Assembly (NCBI RefSeq): GCF_003574425.1
Contig: NZ_QLIU01000022.1
Span: forward strand, 1 to 64,000
Length of the DNA: 64,000 bases
Source: Cysteiniphilum halobium
Lineage (GTDB): Bacteria > Pseudomonadota > Gammaproteobacteria > Francisellales > Francisellaceae
Direction: 5' to 3'
The first letter of the stretch is position 1, and the number at the start of each line of letters is the position of its first letter. The notes under the pieces are model-generated. The model worked only from the letters and a program-made list of their open reading frames with translations. It had not been told where the DNA came from and did not search any database. Below are positions 19,360-28,037 of this stretch, in pieces. A program made the translations under genes and the position numbers.

Positions 19360-19425
19360 ATGGAAAAGGAAGTTGTAGAAATACCATTGGAAGAAAGAAT
19401 AGCTGAACAAAATGTCTATTGGTAA
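19360..19425 (+). CDS. Micro-protein copy 3 (K4E variant)
   Basis: Third copy, with one replacement (Lys4 to Glu) and an otherwise identical peptide ending AEQNVYW. It has the same AAGGAG site. It lies 122 bases before the next larger gene, which could be functionally linked. Confidence 0.58.
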   Translation: MEKEVVEIPLEERIAEQNVYW

Positions 19426-19494
19426 TTATGTAAGTATTTTTTCACTAAAAAAATATCAATAATGTAATTTATTTCTATGCGGTCGTAGACAGAG

Positions 19495-19518
19495 TACCAC
19501 GGGGTGAGCCCGTGGGTA
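19495..19518. repeat. GC-rich hairpin after the micro-ORF repeats
   Basis: TACCACGGG at 19495-19503 and CCCGTGGGTA at 19509-19518 form a stable stem (one bulged G) with a GTGAG loop. It is the most GC-rich spot in a very AT-rich neighbourhood. It could end the micro-ORF transcript or be a mobile-element end; no T-run follows. Confidence 0.5.
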
Positions 19519-19547
19519 TCTATTCATTTTTTATATTAAGGGTTTAT

Positions 19548-20510
19548 ATGGATTACCATGTTTATTTTGATAAGCTTTCAAAACGTCAATTAATTACTTT
19601 ATGTGATGGAAAAAACTCTAGAAAAATTTTAGAGGAATTTGGATTTAAAGATATAAGGTCTTTTGATAAGTATAATCACCAGAAAGATGGTGTTTGTTTT
19701 GCTCTTCTAGAACATTATGAATCACTTGATAAAATGAAAGAGTGGTGGGGAGTATCAAAATCATTGATTTCTCATATTGCTCTCGCTAAATTTAATACTG
19801 ATCTAAAAACAATAAAGTACAGTTTAAATAATCTTTTTAATGGCCGTGCATTAGAATCATTAGAAAGAAGAAAAAAATTTTATGCGTTTATTGAAAATTC
19901 AAATAAGATAACCATTAACTCACAGAAAAGTCAGCTTAATATTTTTGTATCTGATGAAATTGAAGTAGCTAATAAAGATGAAATTTTAAACCAAGGGTGG
20001 GTTTACTCTATTGCTGAATGGTTTGAATCTTCTATTGTTAATATTAAAAGCTCAAAATCTTCATTTTCTCTTTCTGGTTCCATGCCATTTTCAGGATTTA
20101 TATACCTATGTAACAATCAAGCTTTAAAATCACAAAAACATGTAATAGATAAGCTTAATGAATTATTAAAAGAAGCATCCTTAAGTAAGAATAACTACTT
20201 AGTAATTGAAGATGGGGAAATATCAAATATTATTATAAATGGTAATTCACATATTAATTTTTTCAAAGAAACATACAATAAGGAACGTTTCCTATACCCA
20301 ACTGAATTTGCATTTGGTTGCTTAACTCAAGAAGGAAAAAACTCCGTTGATTGGAGTCAAAACTCATTAATTAATGAAAGCACATATGGTTTTCATGTTG
20401 GAATAGGAATGGGCAAAGAAACTCCTCATCTTGACTTTATTTGCCCATTTTCGAAAGAAATTTTAGTTAAGAGCAATAATTCGGAGCTTTACGAACTAAA
20501 TTTCAGGTAA
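19548..20510 (+). CDS. Protein of unknown function
   Basis: A 320-residue protein that I do not recognise. The ATG at 19548 has AAGGG 5 bases upstream and is preferred over an upstream TTG. Nothing suggests a signal peptide or membrane segment. Residues about 60-95 (Lys/Trp-rich, GVSKSLISHIALAKF) could be a helix-turn-helix-like stretch, but this is weak. AT content is high, and the isolated position after the micro-ORF repeats and hairpin suggests horizontally acquired DNA. Confidence 0.75.
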   Translation: MDYHVYFDKLSKRQLITLCDGKNSRKILEEFGFKDIRSFDKYNHQKDGVCFALLEHYESLDKMKEWWGVSKSLISHIALAKFNTDLKTIKYSLNNLFNGRALESLERRKKFYAFIENSNKITINSQKSQLNIFVSDEIEVANKDEILNQGWVYSIAEWFESSIVNIKSSKSSFSLSGSMPFSGFIYLCNNQALKSQKHVIDKLNELLKEASLSKNNYLVIEDGEISNIIINGNSHINFFKETYNKERFLYPTEFAFGCLTQEGKNSVDWSQNSLINESTYGFHVGIGMGKETPHLDFICPFSKEILVKSNNSELYELNFR

Positions 20511-20619
20511 GAGGATATCCTTGATATTAAGTAAACTCAATGTTTTTGGGCTATGCTAAAATTGGGAATAGTCATGTAAAATCTGCAAAAATAGACTAAA
20601 TTATAGGCGACCAAGCATT

Positions 20620-20796
20620 ATGGTTACTAATCAATTCGGTTATATAACTAGTGGTGCATTTTCACCAATCTATAAAACGGATGTTGTTTATGCCTGTTTG
20701 TTTACTGAATATAGCGCGCTATCTGAATTTTATGCTTTTTCAGAGGAGCGAAGTATAGTCTTTAAAAAAAGATGCATGATCGAAGTCTCCGTGTGA
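20620..20796 (+). CDS. Possible small protein (58 residues)
   Basis: Open frame from ATG to TGA within a 502-base gap between the unknown gene and ornithine cyclodeaminase. The product starts MVTNQFGYITSGAF and ends MIEVSV. AGGCGA is a poor ribosome site. It could equally be a remnant of a longer gene. The rest of the gap (20511-20619, 20797-21012) shows only AT-rich DNA. Confidence 0.3.
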   Translation: MVTNQFGYITSGAFSPIYKTDVVYACLFTEYSALSEFYAFSEERSIVFKKRCMIEVSV

Positions 20797-21012
20797 TAAT
20801 CTGGCTAAACTTATTTGCTATTTTTGATTATTAAACTTATATTAGCTCTTGTCGCAAATATACAGAAAAAGCACATCGATTTGTCTATGGCAGATGGCGT
20901 GTTTTGGCATAATATTTTAAAAAAATATGCACTATACATTTAGTTTACATTGGTATAATACTGCAAAATGTTTTATGGGCGGTATACAACAATGTGGGAC
21001 AGGAGGAATAAA

Positions 21013-22086
21013 ATGATTAAAATAATTTCAGTTGAAAAATTGGCTGAGCTTATACATAAACATGGGTTAAGACAATATTTAGTTGACTTAATGACAACCT
21101 TAAAAGGCGACTTCTTGCGCTGGCAGGAGTTTGATAAAATCCCTCGACCAGCATTTCATGTGCCAGATGGTGTTATTGAGTTAATGCCGACAGCGGATAA
21201 AGAGTTATTTGCCTATAAGTATGTTAATGGACACCCAAAAAATCCATTACAGAATAAGCAAACGATTGTGGCAACGGGACAGTTATCTAAGGTCGCTGAT
21301 GGTCATCCATTATTGATATCCGAAATGACCGTTTTAACAGGGTTGCGTACAGCAGCAACTTCAGCGTTAGCGACAGACTATTTAGCACGTAAAGACGCAA
21401 AAACCTTAGCCTTAATTGGAACGGGTGCACAAAGTGACTTTCAAGCATTAGCAACAGCCATTGTGCGTGATATTAAGACCATTCGTTATCATGATATCGA
21501 CCCACAGGCGATGCGTCGTTTTGAGAAAAATATGCAAGCTTATGATTTTGAATTAATCCCTTGTTCAAGCAATGAAGAAGCTGTTAAGAATGCTGATATT
21601 ATTACGGTTTGTACCGCTTGCAAAGCGCATGCTGTTGTTATTGAGAATGCTTGGGTCAAAGAAGGTGTGCATATCAATGGTTTAGGTGGTGATTGCCCTG
21701 GTAAAACAGAGTTGGATCAAGCGATACTACCACGCGCTAAAGTAGTGGTTGAGTTCTTTGAACAATCTTTTATTGAAGGTGAGATTCAACACTTTACGGA
21801 AGATGAAGCAAAGAAAATTGTTTATGCCGAATTATGGCAGCTTATCTCAGGTGAAAAACAAGGGCGTATCAATCAGAATGAGATTACTGTATTTGACTCA
21901 GTCGGTTTTGCTTTGGAAGATTTTTCGGCATTGAAGCTTACACATCAATTGGCTGAGAAATACAATATCGGTGTGCCGATGAATATGATTCCTGCACTAA
22001 AAGACCCCAAGGATTTGTTCTCTGTATTAAATAACAACACAGATAATAGTGCACTACAAATCAAAGAGGTGCATGCTAATGTCTAG
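21013..22086 (+). CDS. Ornithine cyclodeaminase
   Basis: NAD-dependent enzyme of the OCD/mu-crystallin family converting ornithine to proline and ammonia. The 357-residue protein has the substrate region (SEMTVLTGLRTAATSALA), the Rossmann motif LIGTGAQSDFQ, the aspartate in RYHDIDP, and GLGGDCPGKTEL with the catalytic Asp. I start at the ATG at 21013, because a perfect AGGAGG (21001-21006) lies 6 bases upstream. Its end overlaps arginase by 8 bases. Together they turn arginine to proline. Confidence 0.92.
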   Translation: MIKIISVEKLAELIHKHGLRQYLVDLMTTLKGDFLRWQEFDKIPRPAFHVPDGVIELMPTADKELFAYKYVNGHPKNPLQNKQTIVATGQLSKVADGHPLLISEMTVLTGLRTAATSALATDYLARKDAKTLALIGTGAQSDFQALATAIVRDIKTIRYHDIDPQAMRRFEKNMQAYDFELIPCSSNEEAVKNADIITVCTACKAHAVVIENAWVKEGVHINGLGGDCPGKTELDQAILPRAKVVVEFFEQSFIEGEIQHFTEDEAKKIVYAELWQLISGEKQGRINQNEITVFDSVGFALEDFSALKLTHQLAEKYNIGVPMNMIPALKDPKDLFSVLNNNTDNSALQIKEVHANV

Positions 22087-22969
22087 CTATCGTTTTATAG
22101 GCGCAAGTGTTGGCAACTGTGCCGGTATCGTTGGTTGTGAGCAGGCACCAGATCGTGTGAAAACTAAGTTGCAATTAGAGCAGCTGTGGCAAAAGACGGT
22201 TTATTTTGAAGGGTCACAAAGACGTCTTTTAGCGCTTAATGCATTAAATACATTTTCAACTGAGCTTGCCCAGGTAACAAAAAATGTTATTGAGCAAGGG
22301 GATAAGTTTATTACCATTGGTGGTGATCACAGTTGTGCGGTAGGTACTTGGTCAGGTGTTCATGCTGCCACTGGAGAGTTTGGACTTATTTGGATAGATG
22401 CACATATGGATGCACATACCACTGAAAGCTCGCATAGTGGTAATTTGCATGGTATGCCAGTAGCTGCATTAATGGGCTATGGCGATGATAAAATGACAAA
22501 AATATTATCAGATAATCCTAAACTTAAACCTGAAAATGTTGTCTTAATCGGTATTCGTTCATTTGAAGAGCCTGAGCAAGCAATTTTGAAAAGTTTGGGT
22601 GTTCAAGTCTTTATGATGGAAGATGTGCATGCACTTGGTTTTAAACATTGTTTTGACTCCGCGATGAAGCATTTTAAATCAAAAGAAATTCCTTTTGGTA
22701 TTAGCTTTGACTTAGATGGCTTGGATCCACAGTATCTTGATGCATTAGGCACACCGGTTGAAGATGGGGTTTCGCTTCCTGATGTTTTAGCAAGTTTTAA
22801 AGACATGCCAAAAGAGCAGCTGATTGGTCTTGAAATTACTGAATATAATCCAACCTTAGATCATAACGATAAAGGTGTTGAAGTAATGGCAAATATCATT
22901 GCTGCAATCACGGAGAATGACAGTTTTTTGTCAGAAAATAACGGTGAGTTTGCATCGTTATTTATATAA
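22079..22969 (+). CDS. Arginase (ureohydrolase family)
   Basis: Manganese enzyme hydrolysing arginine to ornithine and urea. Metal-ligand motifs are GGDHS (about residues 81-85), DAHMDAHT and SFDLDGLDP. The 296-residue length is usual for bacterial RocF-type arginases. The ATG at 22079 overlaps the ornithine cyclodeaminase end, with GAGGT 9 bases before it. Agmatinase-like activity cannot be excluded, but pairing with ornithine cyclodeaminase supports arginase. Confidence 0.92.
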   Translation: MSSYRFIGASVGNCAGIVGCEQAPDRVKTKLQLEQLWQKTVYFEGSQRRLLALNALNTFSTELAQVTKNVIEQGDKFITIGGDHSCAVGTWSGVHAATGEFGLIWIDAHMDAHTTESSHSGNLHGMPVAALMGYGDDKMTKILSDNPKLKPENVVLIGIRSFEEPEQAILKSLGVQVFMMEDVHALGFKHCFDSAMKHFKSKEIPFGISFDLDGLDPQYLDALGTPVEDGVSLPDVLASFKDMPKEQLIGLEITEYNPTLDHNDKGVEVMANIIAAITENDSFLSENNGEFASLFI

Positions 22970-23057
22970 GAAATTGTGACTGATAAAACACTGTTCAGTT
23001 ATCTATGAAAATGCTTCAATAGTCTCCTAATATCTAAAATAACAAAGGATAGCGTAG

Positions 23058-23858
23058 ATGCTAGCAGAGCAAAAAATAGATCGATATTACGTGATAGGTA
23101 ATCCCGTTAAACATAGTTTATCACCAAAGATTCACACAGATTTTGCTTCTCAAACAGGACAAATTATGCGTTATGAGGCATTAGAGATTTGTCCTGATAA
23201 TTTAGAGCAAACCTTGAATGTGCTGCGCCTTGATCCTATGGTGAAAGGCTTGAGCGTTACCTTGCCGTTTAAAGAAGCATTATACCACTATTGCGATAAA
23301 TTGGATGATTTAGCACAAGAAGCCGAAGCAGTTAGCAATGTCGTTATCAATAGCAATCGTGCGTTTATTGGTTTAAATCTTGATGGCTTGGGCTTGGTAA
23401 ATGATATTAAAAATAATTTAAATATTAGCTTACAAAACAAGCGAATTCTAATCCTGGGCGCTGGAGGTGCGGCTAAAGGTATTCTAGGAGCTATTGTGCG
23501 TGAAAACCCTAAAAGTATTACAATTACTAATCGTACCAAAGAAAAAGCATACAGCCTAGTAGCACGCTCTACAAATAGTGCTATCAAACTTCACGCCTGT
23601 GCATTGGATGAGATTGAAGGTGAGTTTGATATCATCATCAATGCAACTTCTGCTAGCGTTGCTAAGGAAAATTTACCGTTACAACTTAATAATTTCGCTA
23701 GTAATGCTTTGGCATACGATTTAATGTATGCGCCAAATGGCACGGTTTTTACCACATGGTGTCAGTCAAACAATATTAAGGCAATAGATGGTAAGGGCAT
23801 GTTGTTGGAGCTAAGTAAAATAGCCTTTCAACATTGGCGTGGAGTGGAGGTTCAGTAA
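23058..23858 (+). CDS. aroE: Shikimate dehydrogenase
   Basis: NADPH-dependent reduction of 3-dehydroshikimate in aromatic amino-acid synthesis. The shikimate-binding NPVKHSLSPKIH is near residue 15 and SVTLPFKEAL contains the catalytic lysine. The nucleotide loop is ILGAGGAAKGI, followed by TNRTKEKA and INATSAS. At 266 residues it is of family length. A separate single gene after arginase. Confidence 0.95.
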   Translation: MLAEQKIDRYYVIGNPVKHSLSPKIHTDFASQTGQIMRYEALEICPDNLEQTLNVLRLDPMVKGLSVTLPFKEALYHYCDKLDDLAQEAEAVSNVVINSNRAFIGLNLDGLGLVNDIKNNLNISLQNKRILILGAGGAAKGILGAIVRENPKSITITNRTKEKAYSLVARSTNSAIKLHACALDEIEGEFDIIINATSASVAKENLPLQLNNFASNALAYDLMYAPNGTVFTTWCQSNNIKAIDGKGMLLELSKIAFQHWRGVEVQ

Positions 23859-24001
23859 TTCAACTTGATGCGTAAAATCATTTGTTGCATGTAACGTATG
23901 ATTAAACCACAATTGTTACATTACTAGGGAAGATTTGGCTTGTAAATTTGATTAGGTGGTTAATAAATCGTTTGATGTTGAGGCGTCAGTCGTTGCCTTG
24001 G

Positions 24002-24646
24002 CTAATCTAATGCTTTGACATCACTAAATTCAATCAGCATTTGATTGCCTTGCGATTCATTGACAAATATGCGTGAAGCATATTGTGTGCCGGTCATTTC
24101 AATACTTTGAATGGCTTTATTAAGAGGTGCACCTAGTGGTTTAAGGGCAATATGCCAAGTGTCACCTTTTTGCATAAAGTAGATTTTAAAATACTGTTTT
24201 AAAGCATCTGCATTACCTTTGAATATCGATAAGAACACGGTGGTAAAGGAGAAAACGATGGGTTGTTCTTTTTTGGTGATAACAACAGCTATCTTACCTT
24301 CTATAGATTGCTTAATACTATTTTCAGTAACGATCAGAGTTGACTGAAAGGGCTTCTTTTGCAGCCATTTTAGGCCATTTGCTTTTGATAACTCAAAGCG
24401 ACCACTGGATTTAAGTGGTTTAGATAGCAGCTTCATAAAGCGAGTTTGTGTGAAGTTCCCTGTTACATAACTGATCTGTGCTTGCTGTTTTTGAACTTTA
24501 GCAAATGCTTGTTCATTCTGTGCTGAGAGCGGATGATCAAAGATATTACCTATTGTGGCATAAGCAAAACTAAATAACATAGGTAACACGACAAAAGTTG
24601 TACATACGCGTTTTAAAAAACAGTTAATCATGATAAAACCCTTCAA
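24002..24646 (-). CDS. LolA-like outer-membrane lipoprotein carrier protein
   Basis: A 214-residue periplasmic protein with an N-terminal signal ending near LFSFAYA (about residue 29). The LolA-like core has GNFTQTRFMKLLSKPLKSSGRF and LKWLQKKPFQS, matching the family of LolA-related proteins found in aryl-polyene clusters (ApeL-like). It probably helps move the lipid product or a lipoprotein across the periplasm. Last gene of the leftward block dehydratase, glycosyltransferase, acyltransferase, LolA-like. Confidence 0.8.
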   Translation of the reverse strand: MKGFIMINCFLKRVCTTFVVLPMLFSFAYATIGNIFDHPLSAQNEQAFAKVQKQQAQISYVTGNFTQTRFMKLLSKPLKSSGRFELSKANGLKWLQKKPFQSTLIVTENSIKQSIEGKIAVVITKKEQPIVFSFTTVFLSIFKGNADALKQYFKIYFMQKGDTWHIALKPLGAPLNKAIQSIEMTGTQYASRIFVNESQGNQMLIEFSDVKALD

Positions 24647-24776
24647 TTTTTTGAATCAGAATCTTAAAGCGCACAACGTGTGATCTTCAAGTATTTGAAA
24701 ATGGCCGTATCAATGAATTTTTAAGCTATCAATATCGAAAAGTGATATCACTATATCGGTGATATGCATGATGGAT

Positions 24777-25736
24777 TTATTCATCATTATGCAGCCAAAA
24801 ATCAAAAAAATTAAACCACTGTGTTGAGTATTTTAAGCAATACTCGCCAAGGAAGTCACTATATTGTTGCACATAATCCGTTAATCTCTCATCGCGTATG
24901 TTGCGTGGTAATTTAATAAGCTTGGCAAAAGGCTTAAAAATAACGTCAAATTGTTTGCCGTTTTTAAGGCACAACATCGTATAAACGGGTACCTTAAGCA
25001 GATGTGCTAATAAAAATCCACCTTGTGGAAAGTAGGCGTCTTTTCCTAAAAATTTGGCTTTTATCGTACGCCGATTATTGGTGATATGCGTGGCAGGTGT
25101 GCGATCACAAGCGATAATAAGAATTTCACCTTGATCCATTTTTTGTTGCAACTGCATTGCTAGCGTCATATCAAAATGACTAATGGAAATTAAGCTTAAT
25201 TGTGAACTTGGATTAATTTGCGATAATGCGTCATTAAACTTTTGCGCATGTTGGTTAAACACAAGGGCATTGATCCTACTATTGGGATATGAGTTGGAAA
25301 TCGCACGCATCACCTCAATTGTACCTAGGTGGGCGGTAAATATAATTGTTCCTTTTTTTTGATCAATGCGCTCGATTAGCTCATGACGGTTAGCAAAGTT
25401 TAAATTTTTACGTGTAATCTGCCCATTCCAAACAGCTATTTTATCAACCAAACTCTTACCAAAGTTGATAAAAATAGGCAGTGGCTTGACAGATATATCC
25501 ATATGCTGTGCCTTTGCATAAGCTTGCACGTTTTGACAATACCTATTGATTGCTTGTCGCGACTTACGGCTAGACAGATAGAAATACCATACTACAGGGT
25601 AGGTCAAAATATATGCGAAGCGTCGACCAAAAAACTTCACTGTCCATAATGTCAGCTTAAGCCCGATAATGCTGCCTTTCTCATGACGCTTTGACCAGTG
25701 AGTATTTTGAGGTTCTACTTTTTCTGAACTATGCAT
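24777..25736 (-). CDS. LpxL/HtrB-type lipid acyltransferase
   Basis: A 319-residue acyltransferase of the lipid A biosynthesis family with FTAHLGTIEVMRA (His-x4-Glu) and CDRTPA. The start at 25736 (MHSSEKVEPQN) is chosen over a longer frame running through the glycosyltransferase gene; it overlaps that gene's end by 8 bases. In many aryl-polyene clusters the glycosyltransferase and this acyltransferase form a single protein; here they are separate overlapping genes. Confidence 0.85.
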   Translation of the reverse strand: MHSSEKVEPQNTHWSKRHEKGSIIGLKLTLWTVKFFGRRFAYILTYPVVWYFYLSSRKSRQAINRYCQNVQAYAKAQHMDISVKPLPIFINFGKSLVDKIAVWNGQITRKNLNFANRHELIERIDQKKGTIIFTAHLGTIEVMRAISNSYPNSRINALVFNQHAQKFNDALSQINPSSQLSLISISHFDMTLAMQLQQKMDQGEILIIACDRTPATHITNNRRTIKAKFLGKDAYFPQGGFLLAHLLKVPVYTMLCLKNGKQFDVIFKPFAKLIKLPRNIRDERLTDYVQQYSDFLGEYCLKYSTQWFNFFDFWLHNDE

Positions 25737-26469
25737 GGTTTTTTGTTTTGCATTTGAAATAACGTCGTGGCATATGGTAAAACATACCAAAAAAAAGTCG
25801 AGTATGCAGCCAGGAAATATGTAGATTATCGCGCCATAAACGAAAGTGTGAACATCCATCAACGGGGTAAACGACTTTGGTAGGAACATAGTTTACATTA
25901 ATGCCTTGCCAATACGCTTTAATCAGAATCTCAATGTCAAAATCCATGCGCATACCACGAATTTTGGGCAGTACAGGCGTTAGTGCTTTTAAGGGATAAA
26001 CTCTAAAGCCACACATGCTTTCAGTGAGTTTTTTATTCCAGGTTTCGATTACAACCCAAAAATTGGTGATCTTGCGGCCGTATAAGCGTGATTTAGGGAT
26101 GCTTTGATCATAAATTGGCGCGCCTGAAATCAGAGAATCAGGGATATCATAAGCCATTTGCAGAAACTTGGGGATATCTTCCAAGTCGTGCTGGTTATCT
26201 GCATCAACTTGTAAAGCATGTGTATAGTTATTTTTTGATAACCAGGAAAACCCAGCTAAGATTGCAGCCCCCTTACCACTATTTTGTGGCAATGAGATGC
26301 TCTGTGCCCCATCAAATTTTGTAACAATAGCGTCAATAGAAGACTTTGTCTTATCATCACTACCATCATCTACAATAAGGCAAGTTAAATCATAAGGCTG
26401 CAATGCTGAAACAATCTGCTCTAAGGTATCACCATGGTTATAAACTGGAATTAGGACAGCAAGTTTCAT
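25729..26469 (-). CDS. Family 2 glycosyltransferase
   Basis: GT-A fold glycosyltransferase of 246 residues. VLIPVYNHGDTLEQIV opens the nucleotide-sugar fold, VDDGSDDKTK follows, and DADNQHDLED is the metal-binding DxD region. MCGFRVYPL resembles dolichyl-phosphate-mannose-synthase-like enzymes. A short hydrophobic C terminus may associate with membrane. Overlaps upstream (4 bases) and downstream (8 bases) indicate tight coupling with the dehydratase and acyltransferase. Confidence 0.9.
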   Translation of the reverse strand: MKLAVLIPVYNHGDTLEQIVSALQPYDLTCLIVDDGSDDKTKSSIDAIVTKFDGAQSISLPQNSGKGAAILAGFSWLSKNNYTHALQVDADNQHDLEDIPKFLQMAYDIPDSLISGAPIYDQSIPKSRLYGRKITNFWVVIETWNKKLTESMCGFRVYPLKALTPVLPKIRGMRMDFDIEILIKAYWQGINVNYVPTKVVYPVDGCSHFRLWRDNLHISWLHTRLFFGMFYHMPRRYFKCKTKNHA

Positions 26470-26828
26470 AGTTTGATCTTACCACTTGAGTAAGTTAAAT
26501 TATCTTTATCAATGTAGCGAAATAACAAAAGATTCGATTTTTTACTAATGCATAATTTTAATTTGGTGTTTGGTAAAATTACTCGACTAAACTTAAGTTG
26601 TGGAATGTTAGTGATGGCTTTTTTATCTATACCTAAAAAATAATCAGAGAATGCGATGACAAAGTCAGTCTGAGCAATCCCAGGCAATATGGGGGCATTC
26701 TCAAAATGCCCTTTAAAAAAAACCAAATCATGGTGAAATAAGATATCCAGTTCAACTTGTGTTTCATCTTTAATTTGTGTAATGCGCTGATGAATGACTT
26801 GTGGCAGACGGGAGTGATCATTAATCAT
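26466..26828 (-). CDS. Hotdog-fold 3-hydroxyacyl-ACP dehydratase-like
   Basis: A 120-residue FabZ/FabA-like protein. HHDLVFFKGHFENAPILPG holds the catalytic His and the PILPGIAQ helix start. In aryl-polyene clusters the ApeI dehydratase plays this role. The ATG at 26828 overlaps the trpF stop by 8 bases; a GTG at 26837 is an alternative. Confidence 0.8.
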   Translation of the reverse strand: MINDHSRLPQVIHQRITQIKDETQVELDILFHHDLVFFKGHFENAPILPGIAQTDFVIAFSDYFLGIDKKAITNIPQLKFSRVILPNTKLKLCISKKSNLLLFRYIDKDNLTYSSGKIKL

Positions 26829-27462
26829 TGATATCACTTGTTATATTTATACTACGAACAGCATTACAAAATGCTTTGACTTTTTGGCGGCATTTTATCC
26901 CCTTTTGTGATTCGACGCCACCACTGACATCAACCGCATAGGGTTTAATCATTTCAATTGCTAAGTGCACGTTATCAGCAGTAAGTCCACCGGCAAGAAT
27001 GATTTTCTGGCGCATGTCATTTGGAATGGTCGACCAGTCGAAGGTTTTACCTGAGCCGCCATAAAGCGTAGGACTATAACTATCAATCAATAAGCCACGT
27101 GCATTAGGGTATGCATTTTGCACATGAATTAGTGTGTCTGAATCCTTAGCTCGAATGGCGCGAATATAAGGGAAGTCAAACTGATCACATTCTGTAGCAG
27201 TTTCATCTCCATGAAATTGAATAAGGCTAATATTGGCATCAATGCCTGCTTGAATATCCTGCTGCTTTGCATTAACAAAAAGCCCGCAACAGCTGACAAA
27301 AGGGGGGAGTTGGCTAATAATTTGTTTGGCTTTAGGGATATCAATAAACCGAGGAGATTTACTATAAAATACAAACCCCAGTGCATCAACACCACAATCA
27401 ATAGCATACAAAGCATCATCAAGATTGGTAATACCACAAACTTTAATTCGGGCTGTGTGCAT
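26821..27462 (-). CDS. trpF: Phosphoribosylanthranilate isomerase
   Basis: TIM-barrel enzyme of tryptophan synthesis. IKVCGITNLDDA opens with the catalytic Cys. QFHGDE, LLIDSYSPTLYGGSG with the general-acid Asp, LAGGLTADNV and VDVSGGVES for phosphate binding follow in order. 213 residues is standard. Other trp genes are absent here; instead it leads the lipid-modification block, an unusual partner set. Confidence 0.95.
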   Translation of the reverse strand: MHTARIKVCGITNLDDALYAIDCGVDALGFVFYSKSPRFIDIPKAKQIISQLPPFVSCCGLFVNAKQQDIQAGIDANISLIQFHGDETATECDQFDFPYIRAIRAKDSDTLIHVQNAYPNARGLLIDSYSPTLYGGSGKTFDWSTIPNDMRQKIILAGGLTADNVHLAIEMIKPYAVDVSGGVESQKGIKCRQKVKAFCNAVRSINITSDIND

Positions 27463-27468
27463 ATTGTG

Positions 27469-27852
27469 TTATGCCATAAAGTTAATTAATGCTGCGGCAA
27501 CCATTGATGCTGTTGCAACAGTAACACCTGTTGTTGCAAGAAGTCCATCCACTTTAGTTAGATGGAACCTCTTACGATTCTCAACTTGGGGATCTTCTTC
27601 ACTTTGTGCCTCTTCGGTAAGTATTGAAATGTATTGCGGGAATAAAGGCTCTTCCCCAAACTCGCCAGCTTCAAAGCCTTCAGCCCAGTAGTTGTGCTCA
27701 ACGGTTTTTTCCGGGAAGGGATTTAGTTCATCCGATTGATTTTGTTTGCCATGGGCGTATCCTGACATCCATACTTTTTCCAATTCATCGAGTTTATCAA
27801 CTTGAGCGGAAAGAATAAGTTTTAATCTAGAATCAATTTCATTGGTTTGCAT
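27469..27852 (-). CDS. Hypothetical protein with C-terminal hydrophobic segment
   Basis: A 127-residue protein starting MQTNEIDSRLKLILSAQ. The start is set by GGAG located 6 bases before the ATG; longer frames lack a site. Residues 25-85 are acidic with aromatic pairs (WMSGYAHGKQNQ, HNYWAEGFEAGEFGEEP). The last 25 residues (LLATTGVTVATASMVAAALIN) look like a tail anchor. Not recognised. It lies 6 bases upstream of trpF, probably co-transcribed. Confidence 0.7.
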   Translation of the reverse strand: MQTNEIDSRLKLILSAQVDKLDELEKVWMSGYAHGKQNQSDELNPFPEKTVEHNYWAEGFEAGEFGEEPLFPQYISILTEEAQSEEDPQVENRKRFHLTKVDGLLATTGVTVATASMVAAALINFMA

Positions 27853-28037
27853 AACAGCTCCATGTTGCTTGTCATTTACCATAAGCGTGCCTAAAAGTTT
27901 AGATATAATCAAGTGTAAAGTATTTTAAATTCTAATTGTAACATTTCCGTGCGTAAATACTGCTGTTGAATGTTTATTCTACTATCATATAGATTGACAT
28001 TCAGTTATAGTGTTTAGCGTTTTTTAATTAGTAGTTA

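Larger units (their letters stand above)
19121..19454 (+). repeat. Three tandem ~111-base repeats, each with a micro-ORF
   Basis: Three direct copies with periods of 111 and 112 bases. Each unit holds a GGAGTTAAT ribosome site, a 21-codon ORF, a TAA stop and a trailing ATGTAAG..TTTCACTAAAAA segment. Differences between copies are few and mostly synonymous or intergenic. The pattern shows recent tandem duplication, with the coding part kept intact in all three. Confidence 0.95.

Noticed and set aside
19137-19425. Glu-x3-Tyr spacing suggested a PqqA precursor
   Set aside because: No pqqB, C, D or E gene is in the window, and the sequence around the motif differs from PqqA. I keep only the general possibility of a modified peptide.
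19121-19454. Regular repeats suggested a CRISPR array
   Set aside because: The units are ~111 bases long with no unique spacers, and each contains the same ORF and ribosome site. No cas gene is near.
25737-25889. Longer acyltransferase start upstream of 25736
   Set aside because: The extra 51 codons lie inside the glycosyltransferase gene in another frame and look non-coding; the ATG overlapping the glycosyltransferase stop is a normal coupled start.
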